Assembly (NCBI RefSeq): GCF_000711895.1
Contig: NZ_JONO01000003.1
Location: forward strand, 124,001-188,000
Direction: 5' to 3'
Length of the DNA: 64,000 bases
DNA from: Photorhabdus australis DSM 17609
Lineage (GTDB): Bacteria; Pseudomonadota; Gammaproteobacteria; Enterobacterales; Enterobacteriaceae
This document shows, piece after piece, positions 48,207-56,926 of this stretch. Positions within the stretch are counted from its first letter, which is position 1; every line of letters starts with the position of its first letter. The translations under genes and the position numbers were made by a program. Below the pieces are notes generated by a model. That model was not told the origin of the DNA and did not search any database. It saw only the letters and a list, made by a program, of their open reading frames with translations.

Positions 48207-49130
48207 TTATTCTTTAGTCTGATCCTGTAAAGCCACTCGCCCTAACCAATCAGTAAACTCTTTGCCTAACTCACCATGTTTCATACCATAGCGGACAAAC
48301 GCCTGCATATAGCCAAGCTTATTGCCACAATCATGACTTAAACCCTGCAAGTGGTATGCTTCCACGGATTCCTCTTCCATTAACATAGCAATTGCATCGG
48401 TAAGTTGAATTTCATCACCGGCCCCTGGTGTTGTTTTTGCCAATAACGACCAAATTTTTTCAGACAACACATAACGGCCAACAATAGAAAGGTTTGATGG
48501 TGCTTCTTGCGGTTTAGGTTTTTCAACTACACGCTTAATTGGTTTACTATCACCAGGTTGCAAACTCTCTCCCAGGCAATCGACAATACCATAACTGGAA
48601 ACTTCTTCATGAGGCACAGGCTCTACTAATATCTGGCTGATCCCAGTTTCATTATAACGAGCCAACATCTCACTCAGATTATATTTAGTGAGGTCTGTAC
48701 TGTACTCGTCAAGAATAACGTCAGGAAGTATCACAGCAAAAGGCTCATCACCAATTAAGGGCTTTGCACATAACACCGCATGCCCTAATCCTTTAGCAAT
48801 TCCCTGTCGGGTTTGCATAATAGTGACATGACTTGGACAAATAGACTGAACCTCATCCAATAACTGACGTTTCACCCTTTTTTCAAGGATTGCTTCCAGC
48901 TCAAAACTGGTATCAAAATGGTTCTCAATTGAATTTTTCGATGAATGAGTAACCAAGATAATTTCATTAATGCCAGCGGCAATACATTCATTCACAACAT
49001 ACTGAATAAGAGGCTTATCCACTAAAGGTAACATCTCTTTAGGAATCGCTTTCGTAGCGGGTAACATCCTGGTTCCTAATCCCGCGACGGGAATAACGGC
49101 TTTTTTAACTATTTTGTTTACTGATGGCAT
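48207..49130 (-). CDS. galU: UTP-glucose-1-phosphate uridylyltransferase
   Basis: The 307-residue enzyme makes UDP-glucose. [31 protein letters not shown] is the nucleotide-binding start; [21 protein letters not shown] and DEIQLTDAI are further hallmarks. It retains the GalU, not the inactive GalF, pattern. ugd follows after 23 bases. In E. coli galU is next to hns; here two extra sugar genes lie in between. Confidence 0.96.
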   Translation of the reverse strand: MPSVNKIVKKAVIPVAGLGTRMLPATKAIPKEMLPLVDKPLIQYVVNECIAAGINEIILVTHSSKNSIENHFDTSFELEAILEKRVKRQLLDEVQSICPSHVTIMQTRQGIAKGLGHAVLCAKPLIGDEPFAVILPDVILDEYSTDLTKYNLSEMLARYNETGISQILVEPVPHEEVSSYGIVDCLGESLQPGDSKPIKRVVEKPKPQEAPSNLSIVGRYVLSEKIWSLLAKTTPGAGDEIQLTDAIAMLMEEESVEAYHLQGLSHDCGNKLGYMQAFVRYGMKHGELGKEFTDWLGRVALQDQTKE

Positions 49131-49573
49131 TAATCTTAATCTCCTGATGTTTTTGGCTGAAACAAATCCGTCTTCAACGCAAAATCAGCACTAACTCTTT
49201 CAGAACCTATACCAATAAGACATTATTACCTTTTGCCAATAAATTATGGATACAGACAGCTCCTGGGGATGCGTTCTCTTGCCGCCGCACTGCAACTTGA
49301 AATCTATTGGGTATAGTACGTCACTTCACTCGCTTTTTGGGCTATACGAAGCACATCCAAAAGCTAACGCTTTTATCTAAGCACTATCAAATCCACTTTT
49401 TACTACAAAGAACAGCCAATAAATATAGCCTAAATTGAGATAGGCTCTAAGCATAATCGGCTGAGTATACCAGCTAATTCTATCCAATAAACAGCACCAT
49501 TCTGTTTAATTACATCACCGTGACATGATGTTTAATATTTGCTTTTTTAAGCAAAATATTACTTTAGTAATAT
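49131..49573. other. Intergenic region rssB-galU with half ERIC
   Basis: About 440 bases without a gene. The half ERIC copy lies at 49258-49317. The rest holds the galU promoter region and the rssB 3' side. Confidence 0.55.
49258..49317 (+). repeat. Partial ERIC repeat
   Basis: The right half of an ERIC element: GCTCCTGGGGATGCGTTCTC to GAAATCTATTGGGTATA. The left half is missing. Confidence 0.75.
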
Positions 49574-50599
49574 TCATCTGGAATACATTGAAGAAAGCAT
49601 CAATTTTATTTGACTATCTGTATTCCAAATCCGGCATTGCCATTCAGCGCTATGAGAACAAACCTGGTTTGAACAAATCGTTCGCAACGTTCCAAGAGGA
49701 ACCCCACTATCTAATTGAATTTGACGATTACCTGATTTAATACTGGCATGTAACCCCGCAGACGTCAGTAAAACCGTTTTATTAACGGTATGATAATACC
49801 CGAGCAACAATGGAAATTGACCTCGCAGCCCGGCATTCTCCAACAAGTTATTAATCCTGTTCAGAATACCGGCCATACTGGGTAAACGCCGAGAATGATG
49901 GATGATATGTTCTTGTAATAAACTGTTAAATACTACCCTTAGTAATAATGCTGAAATTACACCATACTCTTTTGAGCGGCTAATATCCAGACAATAAAAA
50001 GCTAACTCATTGTCGGACAATGCCGCCATATCGAGAATTAACCCTGGTTTATCAATCATATTTAATTTTCGGTAATTGACCCTACAGTGAGCAATCACCT
50101 GTGAAACTGGGGGTTGTAACTGCTTAAGCATATTTAATGCTTCATCTGAATTATGTTTTAACGTTAACCAATCTTTATTCAAATTATTCTGTTCAATCGC
50201 ACCAGACATAAAGACCATGGGATGCAAATAGGCCAACGCGACTTTCTTTATCTCATTTAGATCTGAAACGGGTTTTAATAAAACATCTTTCGCCCCTAAA
50301 CGAAGTACTTCATCAATTTCTGCCATCTTGTTAGTTGCTGAAATAATGATAACTGGAATACTCACACCTTCATTAGTCAATTTTGCAACAAATTCAATAC
50401 CATTCATAACAGGCATATCTAAATCACATAAAATAAGTTCAATATGCGCTTCACTTTCCAGCATCTGTAATGCAACAGCCCCATTAGATGCAACCAACAC
50501 CTTAGCGCCCAACATCCGCAAATATCCTGCCAGCAAAGAACTAAAAACGGGTTCATCTTCTACAATCAAAATCTCTTTGCCTGCCAATGCTTTTTCCAT
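49574..50599 (-). CDS. rssB: RssB, response regulator adaptor for RpoS proteolysis
   Basis: The 341-residue adaptor hands RpoS to ClpXP. The receiver domain (residues ~8-125) has acidic residues EDE, phosphoacceptor Asp59 in LILCDLDMPVMNG and the conserved Lys in VLLKPVSD. The C-terminal half is a degenerate PP2C phosphatase-like domain (LYCLDISRSKEY-type strand, GVPLGTL). RBS GGGAG precedes the start. It lies beside galU and ychJ as in E. coli. Confidence 0.93.
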   Translation of the reverse strand: MEKALAGKEILIVEDEPVFSSLLAGYLRMLGAKVLVASNGAVALQMLESEAHIELILCDLDMPVMNGIEFVAKLTNEGVSIPVIIISATNKMAEIDEVLRLGAKDVLLKPVSDLNEIKKVALAYLHPMVFMSGAIEQNNLNKDWLTLKHNSDEALNMLKQLQPPVSQVIAHCRVNYRKLNMIDKPGLILDMAALSDNELAFYCLDISRSKEYGVISALLLRVVFNSLLQEHIIHHSRRLPSMAGILNRINNLLENAGLRGQFPLLLGYYHTVNKTVLLTSAGLHASIKSGNRQIQLDSGVPLGTLRTICSNQVCSHSAEWQCRIWNTDSQIKLMLSSMYSR

Positions 50600-50756
50600 A
50601 AACGCGCTCCCTTACCTTTATATTGCGACTTTCACCTTTTCTTAGGTACTATCAATTATATTAGTTCAATTAAGTGACTATCATTTGTTCTCTTACGTTT
50701 CTTTTCAATAGAAAACTCACAAAATGATATTTCACCTTTAAGCGATTGGAGTTATT

Positions 50757-51218
50757 TTGACAGAATTATGCCCTTGTGGTAGCGGAATAAACTTTACAGA
50801 TTGTTGTTCTCCCTATCTGCAAAACATAAAATTTGCTGCCAATGCTGAATCATTGATGCGCTCTAGATACAGTGCTTACGTAAAACATAACGCTGATTAC
50901 CTTATCACCAGTTGGCATCCTGATTGCCAGGCTGAAAAATGGCGTTTGGATATAGAGCAAAGTTTTATTGCGACTCAGTGGCTTGGATTAAATGTAATTG
51001 CGACTGAAAAAGGCAAAGATGACAACGAAGCTTATGTTGAATTTTCAGCTTGCTTTCTTGATCAGAAAGCTCAAGATAAACAACTTATCCATGAACGCTC
51101 ACGTTTTCTTCGTATAGACCAGCATTGGTACTATATTGATGGGGTAAAGCCTCAAACTGGTCGCAATAGTCCCTGCCCATGTGGTTCGGGTAAAAAATAC
51201 AAAAAATGTTGTGGCTAA
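50757..51218 (+). CDS. ychJ: YchJ, SEC-C motif protein (UPF0225)
   Basis: A 153-residue protein with a Cys-rich N-terminus ([16 protein letters not shown]) and a C-terminal SEC-C zinc motif ([17 protein letters not shown]). [20 protein letters not shown] and [16 protein letters not shown] are family blocks. The start is an unusual TTG at 50757. It is supported by GGAG five bases upstream and by the conserved (M)xxLCPCG N-terminus; no ATG lies suitably. Biochemical role is unknown. Confidence 0.93.
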   Translation: MTELCPCGSGINFTDCCSPYLQNIKFAANAESLMRSRYSAYVKHNADYLITSWHPDCQAEKWRLDIEQSFIATQWLGLNVIATEKGKDDNEAYVEFSACFLDQKAQDKQLIHERSRFLRIDQHWYYIDGVKPQTGRNSPCPCGSGKKYKKCCG

Positions 51219-51278
51219 AAAACCACAGACTAAAACCAGACAAACGAAACGAAAAAGATTTAAGGAACCATCCCATTC

Positions 51279-52127
51279 ATGCCACACAAAAATATACAAA
51301 AGAAAATTCTGCGCACTATTTGCCCTGATGCGAAAGGATTAATCGCCAAAATTACCAACATTTGCTACAAACACCAACTAAACATAGTTCAGAATAATGA
51401 ATTCGTCGATCATTGCACTGGCCGTTTTTTCATGCGCACTGAACTTGAAGGAATTTTCAACGATGAAACATTTCTGGCTGATTTAGATGACGCACTCCCG
51501 GTTGGCTCTCAACGGGAATTAAACCCTGCGGGGCGTCGACGTATTGTTATTATGGTGACAAAAGAAGCGCATTGTCTTGGTGATTTACTTATGAAAAGCG
51601 CTTATGACGGGCTTGATGTTGAAATTGCCGCAGTTATTGGCAATCACGCGACATTACAATCATTGGTTGAGCAATTTGGTATCCCTTTCCATTTAGTCAG
51701 TCACGAAGGTTTAACCCGTGAACAGCACGACGAAAAACTGATTGCACAGATTGATCAATACAAACCTGATTACGTGGTACTAGCCAAATACATGCGGGTA
51801 CTGACACCAGAATTCGTTCAACATTATCCAAATCAGATTATTAACATTCACCACTCCTTCTTACCTGCATTTATAGGGGCACGCCCTTATCATCAGGCTT
51901 ATGAAAGAGGTGTAAAAATCATAGGGGCAACGGCTCACTACGTGAATGACAATTTGGATGAAGGTCCGATTATTACTCAGAATGTCATTAACATAGACCA
52001 TACATACACTGCTGAAGATATGATGAGAGCGGGCAGAGATGTTGAAAAAAATGTCCTAAGTCATGCTTTATACTGGGTTCTTGCTCAGCGTGTTTTCGTT
52101 TATGGGAACCGTACTATAATTCTGTGA
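51279..52127 (+). CDS. purU: Formyltetrahydrofolate deformylase
   Basis: The 282-residue PurU releases formate from 10-formyl-THF, used by PurT in purine synthesis. It has an N-terminal ACT domain (LRTICPDAKGLIAKITNICYKH, residues ~11-95) and a C-terminal formyltransferase domain with catalytic INIHHSFLPAFIGARPYHQAYERGVK and the Asp in NLDEGPII. It precedes the tRNA-Tyr locus, as in E. coli. Confidence 0.97.
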   Translation: MPHKNIQKKILRTICPDAKGLIAKITNICYKHQLNIVQNNEFVDHCTGRFFMRTELEGIFNDETFLADLDDALPVGSQRELNPAGRRRIVIMVTKEAHCLGDLLMKSAYDGLDVEIAAVIGNHATLQSLVEQFGIPFHLVSHEGLTREQHDEKLIAQIDQYKPDYVVLAKYMRVLTPEFVQHYPNQIINIHHSFLPAFIGARPYHQAYERGVKIIGATAHYVNDNLDEGPIITQNVINIDHTYTAEDMMRAGRDVEKNVLSHALYWVLAQRVFVYGNRTIIL

Positions 52128-52159
52128 AACTAAATCAATTGTGACATAAGAGCCGCATC

Positions 52160-52195
52160 CGAAAAGCAGCAGCTTGAAAGATGAAGGGTATATAC
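52160..52195 (+). repeat. ERIC end fragment
   Basis: GCAGCAGCTTGAAAGATGAA followed by GGGTATATA is the end of a short ERIC copy, joined directly to the first tyrosine tRNA promoter. Confidence 0.6.
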
Positions 52196-52268
52196 TTTAC
52201 AGCGGCGGTTCATTTGACATGACTCCGCCGGTTGTAAACGACAATGATACTTTTCAAAACCTGGTGGG
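52196..52268 (+). pseudogene. Decayed tRNA-Tyr transcription unit, copy 1
   Basis: A stable-RNA promoter, TTTACA - 16 nt - CATGAC (52196-52223), is followed by a GC-rich discriminator and then only GGTGGG (52263-52268), the first six bases of tRNA-Tyr. The tRNA body is missing, and the sequence resumes with the same trailer (TTGTTCACAATAGGATCAAT) that follows copy 2. The -10 box has two changes from TATGAT. Confidence 0.7.
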
Positions 52269-52342
52269 ATTCTATTTGTTCACAATAGGATCAATATAAG
52301 AGTAAAAAAACATCACACGGTAACTTATTTTTAAATATATAC

Positions 52343-52370
52343 TTTACAGCAGCAGCTCATTTGATGTGAT
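52343..52370 (+). promoter_or_regulatory. tRNA-Tyr promoter, copy 2
   Basis: TTTACA (52343-52348), 16-base spacer, TGTGAT (52365-52370). It is the same layout as copy 3 with one change in the -10 box. Confidence 0.65.
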
Positions 52371-52409
52371 TCGGTCCGCTGTAAGCCACAGTGATACATT
52401 CCAAAACTT

Positions 52410-52569
52410 GGTGGGGTTCCCGAACGGCCAAAGGGAACAGACTGTAAATCTGCCGTCACAGACTTCGAAGGTTCGAGTTGAGCGCAGCGAAACAACAATG
52501 CGGCGCTTGCGACGCGTTGGCCCGCAAGGGCGAGGAACGCAGTGACGAGTCATCCTTCCCCCACCACCA
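52410..52569 (+). pseudogene. tRNA-Tyr gene split by a 75-bp insertion in the T loop
   Basis: Bases 52410-52476 match the first 67 bases of the intact tRNA-Tyr with two G-to-A changes in the D-arm region. Bases 52552-52569 match its last 18 including CCA. Between them, 52477-52551 is a 75-base GC-rich insertion starting GTTGAGCGCAGCGAAACAAC. Without removal of the insert, no T arm can form. It could instead be a repeat that reuses the tRNA 3' end, as in E. coli rtT repeats. Confidence 0.7.
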
Positions 52570-52651
52570 GCAAACAGGCCACTTATTTGTTCACAACAGG
52601 ATCAATAAGGATAAAAAAACATCACACGGTAACTTATTTTTAAATATATAC

Positions 52652-52679
52652 TTTACAGTAACAGCCCATTTGATATGAT
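52652..52679 (+). promoter_or_regulatory. tRNA-Tyr promoter, copy 3 (intact)
   Basis: TTTACA (52652-52657), 16-base spacer, TATGAT (52674-52679), then a GC-rich discriminator TCCGCCCGC. This agrees with the E. coli tyrT promoter, including spacing, and suggests stringent control. Confidence 0.85.
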
Positions 52680-52718
52680 TCCGCCCGCTGTAATCAACAG
52701 TGATACATTTCAAAACTT

Positions 52719-52803
<85 letters not shown>

Positions 52804-53180
52804 CGATTAAGTACTTCCCTGAACATTACCAGAAGTCAGCAGCAACATATTCCCCCATTCAGGGGAAGGTCGAGAACCTTCGCCAAGGTTCGAGTTGAGC
52901 GTAGCTAAACCCAAAAACCATATTTGAACCTACATACTTTTGAATTGACTGTGCTTACACCCAACTTTACGCAACTCCAATCATATTTTTTATCACATCT
53001 TTATGTGAAATTTACCATCCCATAAAAATCCAATAAAAAAACTATAAATCATAGTATTACAAGAAAAATCAGCTTCAAAAACAGGGTATACGAATGTGAT
53101 AACTGTCGTGTATTTGTGAAATTTCGTGTGAAATAATCATAAAAAATAACAAATTATAACAGCAACACCAGGGAACCATT
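52804..53180. other. tRNA-Tyr trailer and upstream region of ltnD
   Basis: No gene is seen. GAAGGT - CGAGA - ACCTTC (52865-52881) forms a small hairpin, followed by a 26-base near copy (52885-52910) of the junction at 52468-52493. The right part carries repeated TGTGAAAT words and an inverted repeat that may be operators for the downstream operon. Confidence 0.55.
52993..53134. promoter_or_regulatory. Candidate operators upstream of the threonate operon
   Basis: TCACATCTTTATGTGA (52993-53008) is an inverted repeat, and TGTGAAAT occurs at 53004, 53115 and 53127. They lie 47-188 bases before ltnD. A DeoR-type regulator encoded in the operon is the natural candidate ligand, though CRP could bind TGTGA-containing sites too. 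Confidence 0.35.
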
Positions 53181-54086
53181 ATGAACCAATCAATGCAAAA
53201 AATAGCGATTATAGGATTGGGCACTATGGGCATGGGGATTGCGCGTTCATTAATACGCGCGGGCATTCCCACGTACGGCTTCGATTTAAATCCAAAAGCC
53301 TGTGATCAACTTCTGCAAGAGGGGGCTAAAGTTGCTGCAAACAATGCAGCAAAATGGGCATCAGAACTAGATATCATTTTACTTGTTGTAGTCAACGGTG
53401 CTCAGATAGAAAACATACTATTCGGTGGAGAAACACCGCTGGTCAGCCAGCTAAAAGCGGGGACAGTCATTGTACTTCACAGTACCGTTGCCGCAGAACA
53501 AGCTAGAGACTTTGCCCACCGCCTTAGCCAGTACAATATCAAAATGCTGGATGCTCCCATTTCTGGTGGAGCACTAAAAGCTGAACAAGGTCAACTTACA
53601 ATTATGGCTTCTGGTGAACCAGCATTATTTGAACAATTAAAACCCATATTTAATGCCACCACAGAGCGCCTTTATTGTATTGGAGATGAAATTGGCCTGG
53701 GTTCCACCGTTAAAACCATCCATCAATTGCTTGCAGGCGTGCATATTGCTGTCGCAGCAGAAAGTATGGCGTTAGCAGCAAAAGCAGGCATTTCTTTAGA
53801 TCTCATGTATGACATTGTCACACATGCTGCTGGTAACTCTTGGATGTTTGAAAACCGTGTTCCTCATATTCTGACGGGAGATTACACACCAAAATCTTCC
53901 GTAGATATTTTCGTCAAAGATCTGGGATTAGTATTGGAAACAGGTAAGGCGTTGAAATTCCCATTACCGCTATCAGCCGCTGCACATCAAATGTTCCTTG
54001 CAGCCAGTAACGAAGGTTTAGGTCAATGGGATGACAGCGCAGTTATCAAAACTTTTAAAGGTATCACTTTACCGGAGAAAGAATAA
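53181..54086 (+). CDS. ltnD: L-threonate dehydrogenase
   Basis: A 301-residue beta-hydroxyacid dehydrogenase. NAD-binding GLGTMGMGIARSLI (residues ~12-25), substrate loop DAPISGGALKAEQG and the catalytic Lys in STVKTIHQLLAGVH are present. Similarity to YgbJ and linkage to otnK, otnC and otnI support oxidation of L-threonate to 2-oxo-tetronate as the first catabolic step. It is the first gene of the cluster; the stop overlaps the otnK start by one base. Confidence 0.93.
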   Translation: MNQSMQKIAIIGLGTMGMGIARSLIRAGIPTYGFDLNPKACDQLLQEGAKVAANNAAKWASELDIILLVVVNGAQIENILFGGETPLVSQLKAGTVIVLHSTVAAEQARDFAHRLSQYNIKMLDAPISGGALKAEQGQLTIMASGEPALFEQLKPIFNATTERLYCIGDEIGLGSTVKTIHQLLAGVHIAVAAESMALAAKAGISLDLMYDIVTHAAGNSWMFENRVPHILTGDYTPKSSVDIFVKDLGLVLETGKALKFPLPLSAAAHQMFLAASNEGLGQWDDSAVIKTFKGITLPEKE

Positions 54087-55363
54087 TGACCATCAAATTG
54101 GGTATTATTGCCGATGACTTTACCGGCGCAACCGATATCGCAAGTTTTATGGTACAAAGCGGTTGGCAGGTTGTTCAGTTGCTAGTTACACCTGATGAAA
54201 ATACAGATATTCCACAGGATATTGACGCCATTGTTATCAGCCTGAAGAGCCGCTCTTGCCCGGTAGATGAAGCGGTGAACAACTCACTGAAATCCTGCCG
54301 CTGGTTACGCCAAAAGGCGAGTTGCCAGCAAATATTCTTCAAATACTGCTCAACTTTTGATTCCACCAATACCGGCAATATCGGGCCGGTGACGGACGCT
54401 CTGATGAGTGAACTAAGCGCAGATCTCACGCTGATCTGCCCTGCCCTGCCAGTTAATGGACGTACAGTTGTACATGGACACCTGTTTGTTAATGGGCGAC
54501 TGCTCAATGAAAGTGGTATGCAACACCATCCCGTAACACCAATGAAAGACGCCAATCTGATACGTCTGATGGAACAACAAGCTCAAGGAAAAGCGGGTCT
54601 GGTCGATTTAGTATGTGTTCATCAGGGAGAACAGGCCATTCGCAAGCAGCTGAATAACTTACAACAACAAGGCATTCGCTACGCAGTGGTAGATGCAATA
54701 TCCATGAATGATCTGCTGCCTATTGCCAGCGCTGTGTCAGAACTGACATTAGTAACCGGTGGTTCCGGCCTTGGTGCCGCACTTGCCAGTACAAATACCG
54801 GAAAATCATTGGCACCATTTCAGTCGGCAGGTGCAATACCCCCAGCTCAAAATAGACGTACCGTGATCCTCTCCGGCAGTTGCTCTGTAATGACCAACAA
54901 ACAAGTTGCTCAGTATCAGAAGTTAGCACCGACCAAATCCCTGGATATTAGGTTATGCCTCCATGATCCACAATATGCTGGTCAACTGGTGGAATGGATT
55001 ATGCAGCAATCCGAAAACAACCTTGCACCAATGTTATATTCAACTCAACTTGCGGAAACATTACAGAAAATCCAACAACAATATGGTGCAACGACCGCCA
55101 GTGAAGCAATAGAAAGCACATTCTCCAGCGTTGTAAAAAGCTTAAAACAACAAGGATTCAATACCTTTATCATCGCTGGCGGTGAAACTGCCGGCAAAAT
55201 AGTACAAAGTTTAGATATCCAACAATTCAATATCGGAGCACCTATTGCCCCAGGAGTGCCTTGGGTACATGACCTGCAACACAATCATTGGCTAGCATTA
55301 AAATCAGGCAACTTCGGTGATATTAATTTTTTCCTGCATGCTCAGGAGATGTTTTATGAGTGA
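54086..55363 (+). CDS. otnK: 3-oxo-tetronate kinase
   Basis: A 425-residue kinase of the four-carbon acid sugar kinase family (DUF1537 type, YgbK). N-terminal LGIIADDFTGATDIASFM and KYCSTFDSTNTGNIGPVTDAL form the substrate domain; VTGGSGLGAALA and FIIAGGETAGKIV are the nucleotide-binding elements. It phosphorylates 3-oxo-tetronate at C4. It overlaps otnC by eight bases. Confidence 0.94.
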   Translation: MTIKLGIIADDFTGATDIASFMVQSGWQVVQLLVTPDENTDIPQDIDAIVISLKSRSCPVDEAVNNSLKSCRWLRQKASCQQIFFKYCSTFDSTNTGNIGPVTDALMSELSADLTLICPALPVNGRTVVHGHLFVNGRLLNESGMQHHPVTPMKDANLIRLMEQQAQGKAGLVDLVCVHQGEQAIRKQLNNLQQQGIRYAVVDAISMNDLLPIASAVSELTLVTGGSGLGAALASTNTGKSLAPFQSAGAIPPAQNRRTVILSGSCSVMTNKQVAQYQKLAPTKSLDIRLCLHDPQYAGQLVEWIMQQSENNLAPMLYSTQLAETLQKIQQQYGATTASEAIESTFSSVVKSLKQQGFNTFIIAGGETAGKIVQSLDIQQFNIGAPIAPGVPWVHDLQHNHWLALKSGNFGDINFFLHAQEMFYE

Positions 55364-55991
55364 ACAAGCGCTACGAACAGAATTAGTAGAATGGGCTCGT
55401 TCAATGTTTTACCGCGGCTACAGCAGCGGCGGTGCAGGTAACATCAGTGCCAAACTGGATGATGGCACGATTATCATCACACCAACCAACTCCAGTTTTG
55501 GTGACTTACAAGCTGATCGCCTGAGCAAATTGGATATAGAGGGCAACTGGCTATCTGGCAACAAACCCACGAAAGAAGTTTCCATGCATCTGGCAATGTA
55601 TCGCAATCGTCTCGAGTGCCGTGCAGTGGTACACCTCCACTCACCTTGGTTAACCGCACTTTCCTGCCTACCAAATCTGAACAGTAGTAACTGTCTACCG
55701 CCTATTACACCCTACTACGTGATGCGAGTCGGCAAACTTCCTCTGGTGAAGTATCTCCCACCAGGCGATGAGAAAATCGGTGAAGAAATTGCGAAGCTGG
55801 CCGCAAAACACAACGCAATTCTACTTTCAAACCACGGACCTGTTGTCAGTGGCAAAACTTTACGGCAAGCTTTTTTCAATGCGGAAGAATTAGAAAATAC
55901 GGCCCGGTTGTATCTGACATTATTGCCGCACGGTTTCACTACCTTAAATAAAGAACAAGTGCAGGAACTTGAAACTCGTTATCCCCAATAG
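55356..55991 (+). CDS. otnC: 3-oxo-tetronate 4-phosphate decarboxylase
   Basis: A 211-residue class II aldolase (AraD/FucA family, YgbL). GGAGNISAKLDDG, the metal-binding HLHS (residues ~90-93) and SNHGPVVSGKTL are visible. It decarboxylates the kinase product to dihydroxyacetone phosphate. The frame opens earlier at 55317, but ATG at 55356 has AGGAG seven bases upstream. The last codons TAT CCC CAA and the TAG stop come from an ERIC repeat, so the native C-terminus was altered by that insertion. Confidence 0.94.
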   Translation: MSEQALRTELVEWARSMFYRGYSSGGAGNISAKLDDGTIIITPTNSSFGDLQADRLSKLDIEGNWLSGNKPTKEVSMHLAMYRNRLECRAVVHLHSPWLTALSCLPNLNSSNCLPPITPYYVMRVGKLPLVKYLPPGDEKIGEEIAKLAAKHNAILLSNHGPVVSGKTLRQAFFNAEELENTARLYLTLLPHGFTTLNKEQVQELETRYPQ

Positions 55992-56106
55992 ATTTCAAGA
56001 TGCATCGCGACGGCAAGGGAACGAATCCCCGGGAGCATAGATAACTATGTGACCGGGGTGAGTGAGTGCAGCCAACAAAGAGGCAACTTGAAAGATAACA
56101 GGTATA
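55980..56106 (-). repeat. ERIC (IRU) repeat inside the threonate operon
   Basis: A 127-bp copy that supplies the stop codon of otnC (55989-55991) and fills the gap before otnI. The core GAATCCCCGGGAG / GTGACCGGGGTGAG is intact. Confidence 0.93.
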
Positions 56107-56135
56107 TCCCAAAAACTGAATAAAAGGCATTCATC

Positions 56136-56915
56136 ATGGCTGAGTTTGCGGCAAACCTAAGTACGATGTTTAACGACGTTCCTTTTAAAGAACGTTTTGC
56201 CCGTGCAGCCAAAGCGGGATTTAAAGGCGTTGAATATCTGTTTCCTTATGAAGAAACAGTTGAAGACCTTGCGGCCCTGTTAAAACAACATCAATTAACA
56301 CAGGTTCTGTTCAACATGCCTGCCGGAAACTGGGCAGCGAATGAAAGAGGAATCACCTCTATTCCTGGCCGTGAAAAAGAATTTGCCGCAGATGTACAGA
56401 CCGCCCTGAAATATGCATTGGCTTTGAACTGTAAGCAAATTCATACTATGGCCGGAAAACTGGATAAACAATTTACACCGGAACAACAACGTGAGTGTTA
56501 TATCAGAAATATTCAACATTCCGCTGATATAATGGCAGAACATAACATTAACATATTAATTGAACCGATTAATACTCGTGATATGCCAGATTATTTTCTA
56601 ACAACTCAGCATCAGGCTGAAATATTGCTTAAAGACATTGACCGTCAAAATGTTTTTATTCAGCTAGATCTTTATCACTGCCAGATTATGGAGGGAGATT
56701 TACTCCGTACTATTGAACGTTTATGGGGAAAATTTAGTCACATTCAAATTGCCTCGGTGCCAGAACGCCATGAACCTGATAGCGGCGAAGTAAACTATCC
56801 ATGGTTGTTTAATAAACTGGATGAAATGGGTTATCAGGGCTGGCTAGGCTGTGAATACCACCCTATCGGTTACACGGAAGATGGTTTGGGTTGGTTGATC
56901 AAGGCACAGAAATAA
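56136..56915 (+). CDS. otnI: 2-oxo-tetronate isomerase
   Basis: A 259-residue hydroxypyruvate-isomerase-like TIM barrel (YgbM). MAEFAANLSTMFNDVPFKERFARAAKAGF is the typical start. Conserved acidic metal ligands lie in ILIEPINTRDMPDYFL and GWLGCEYHP. It interconverts 2-oxo- and 3-oxo-tetronate, linking the dehydrogenases to the kinase. The regulator gene follows after 11 bases. Confidence 0.93.
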   Translation: MAEFAANLSTMFNDVPFKERFARAAKAGFKGVEYLFPYEETVEDLAALLKQHQLTQVLFNMPAGNWAANERGITSIPGREKEFAADVQTALKYALALNCKQIHTMAGKLDKQFTPEQQRECYIRNIQHSADIMAEHNINILIEPINTRDMPDYFLTTQHQAEILLKDIDRQNVFIQLDLYHCQIMEGDLLRTIERLWGKFSHIQIASVPERHEPDSGEVNYPWLFNKLDEMGYQGWLGCEYHPIGYTEDGLGWLIKAQK

Positions 56916-56926
56916 CAGGAGAAAAT

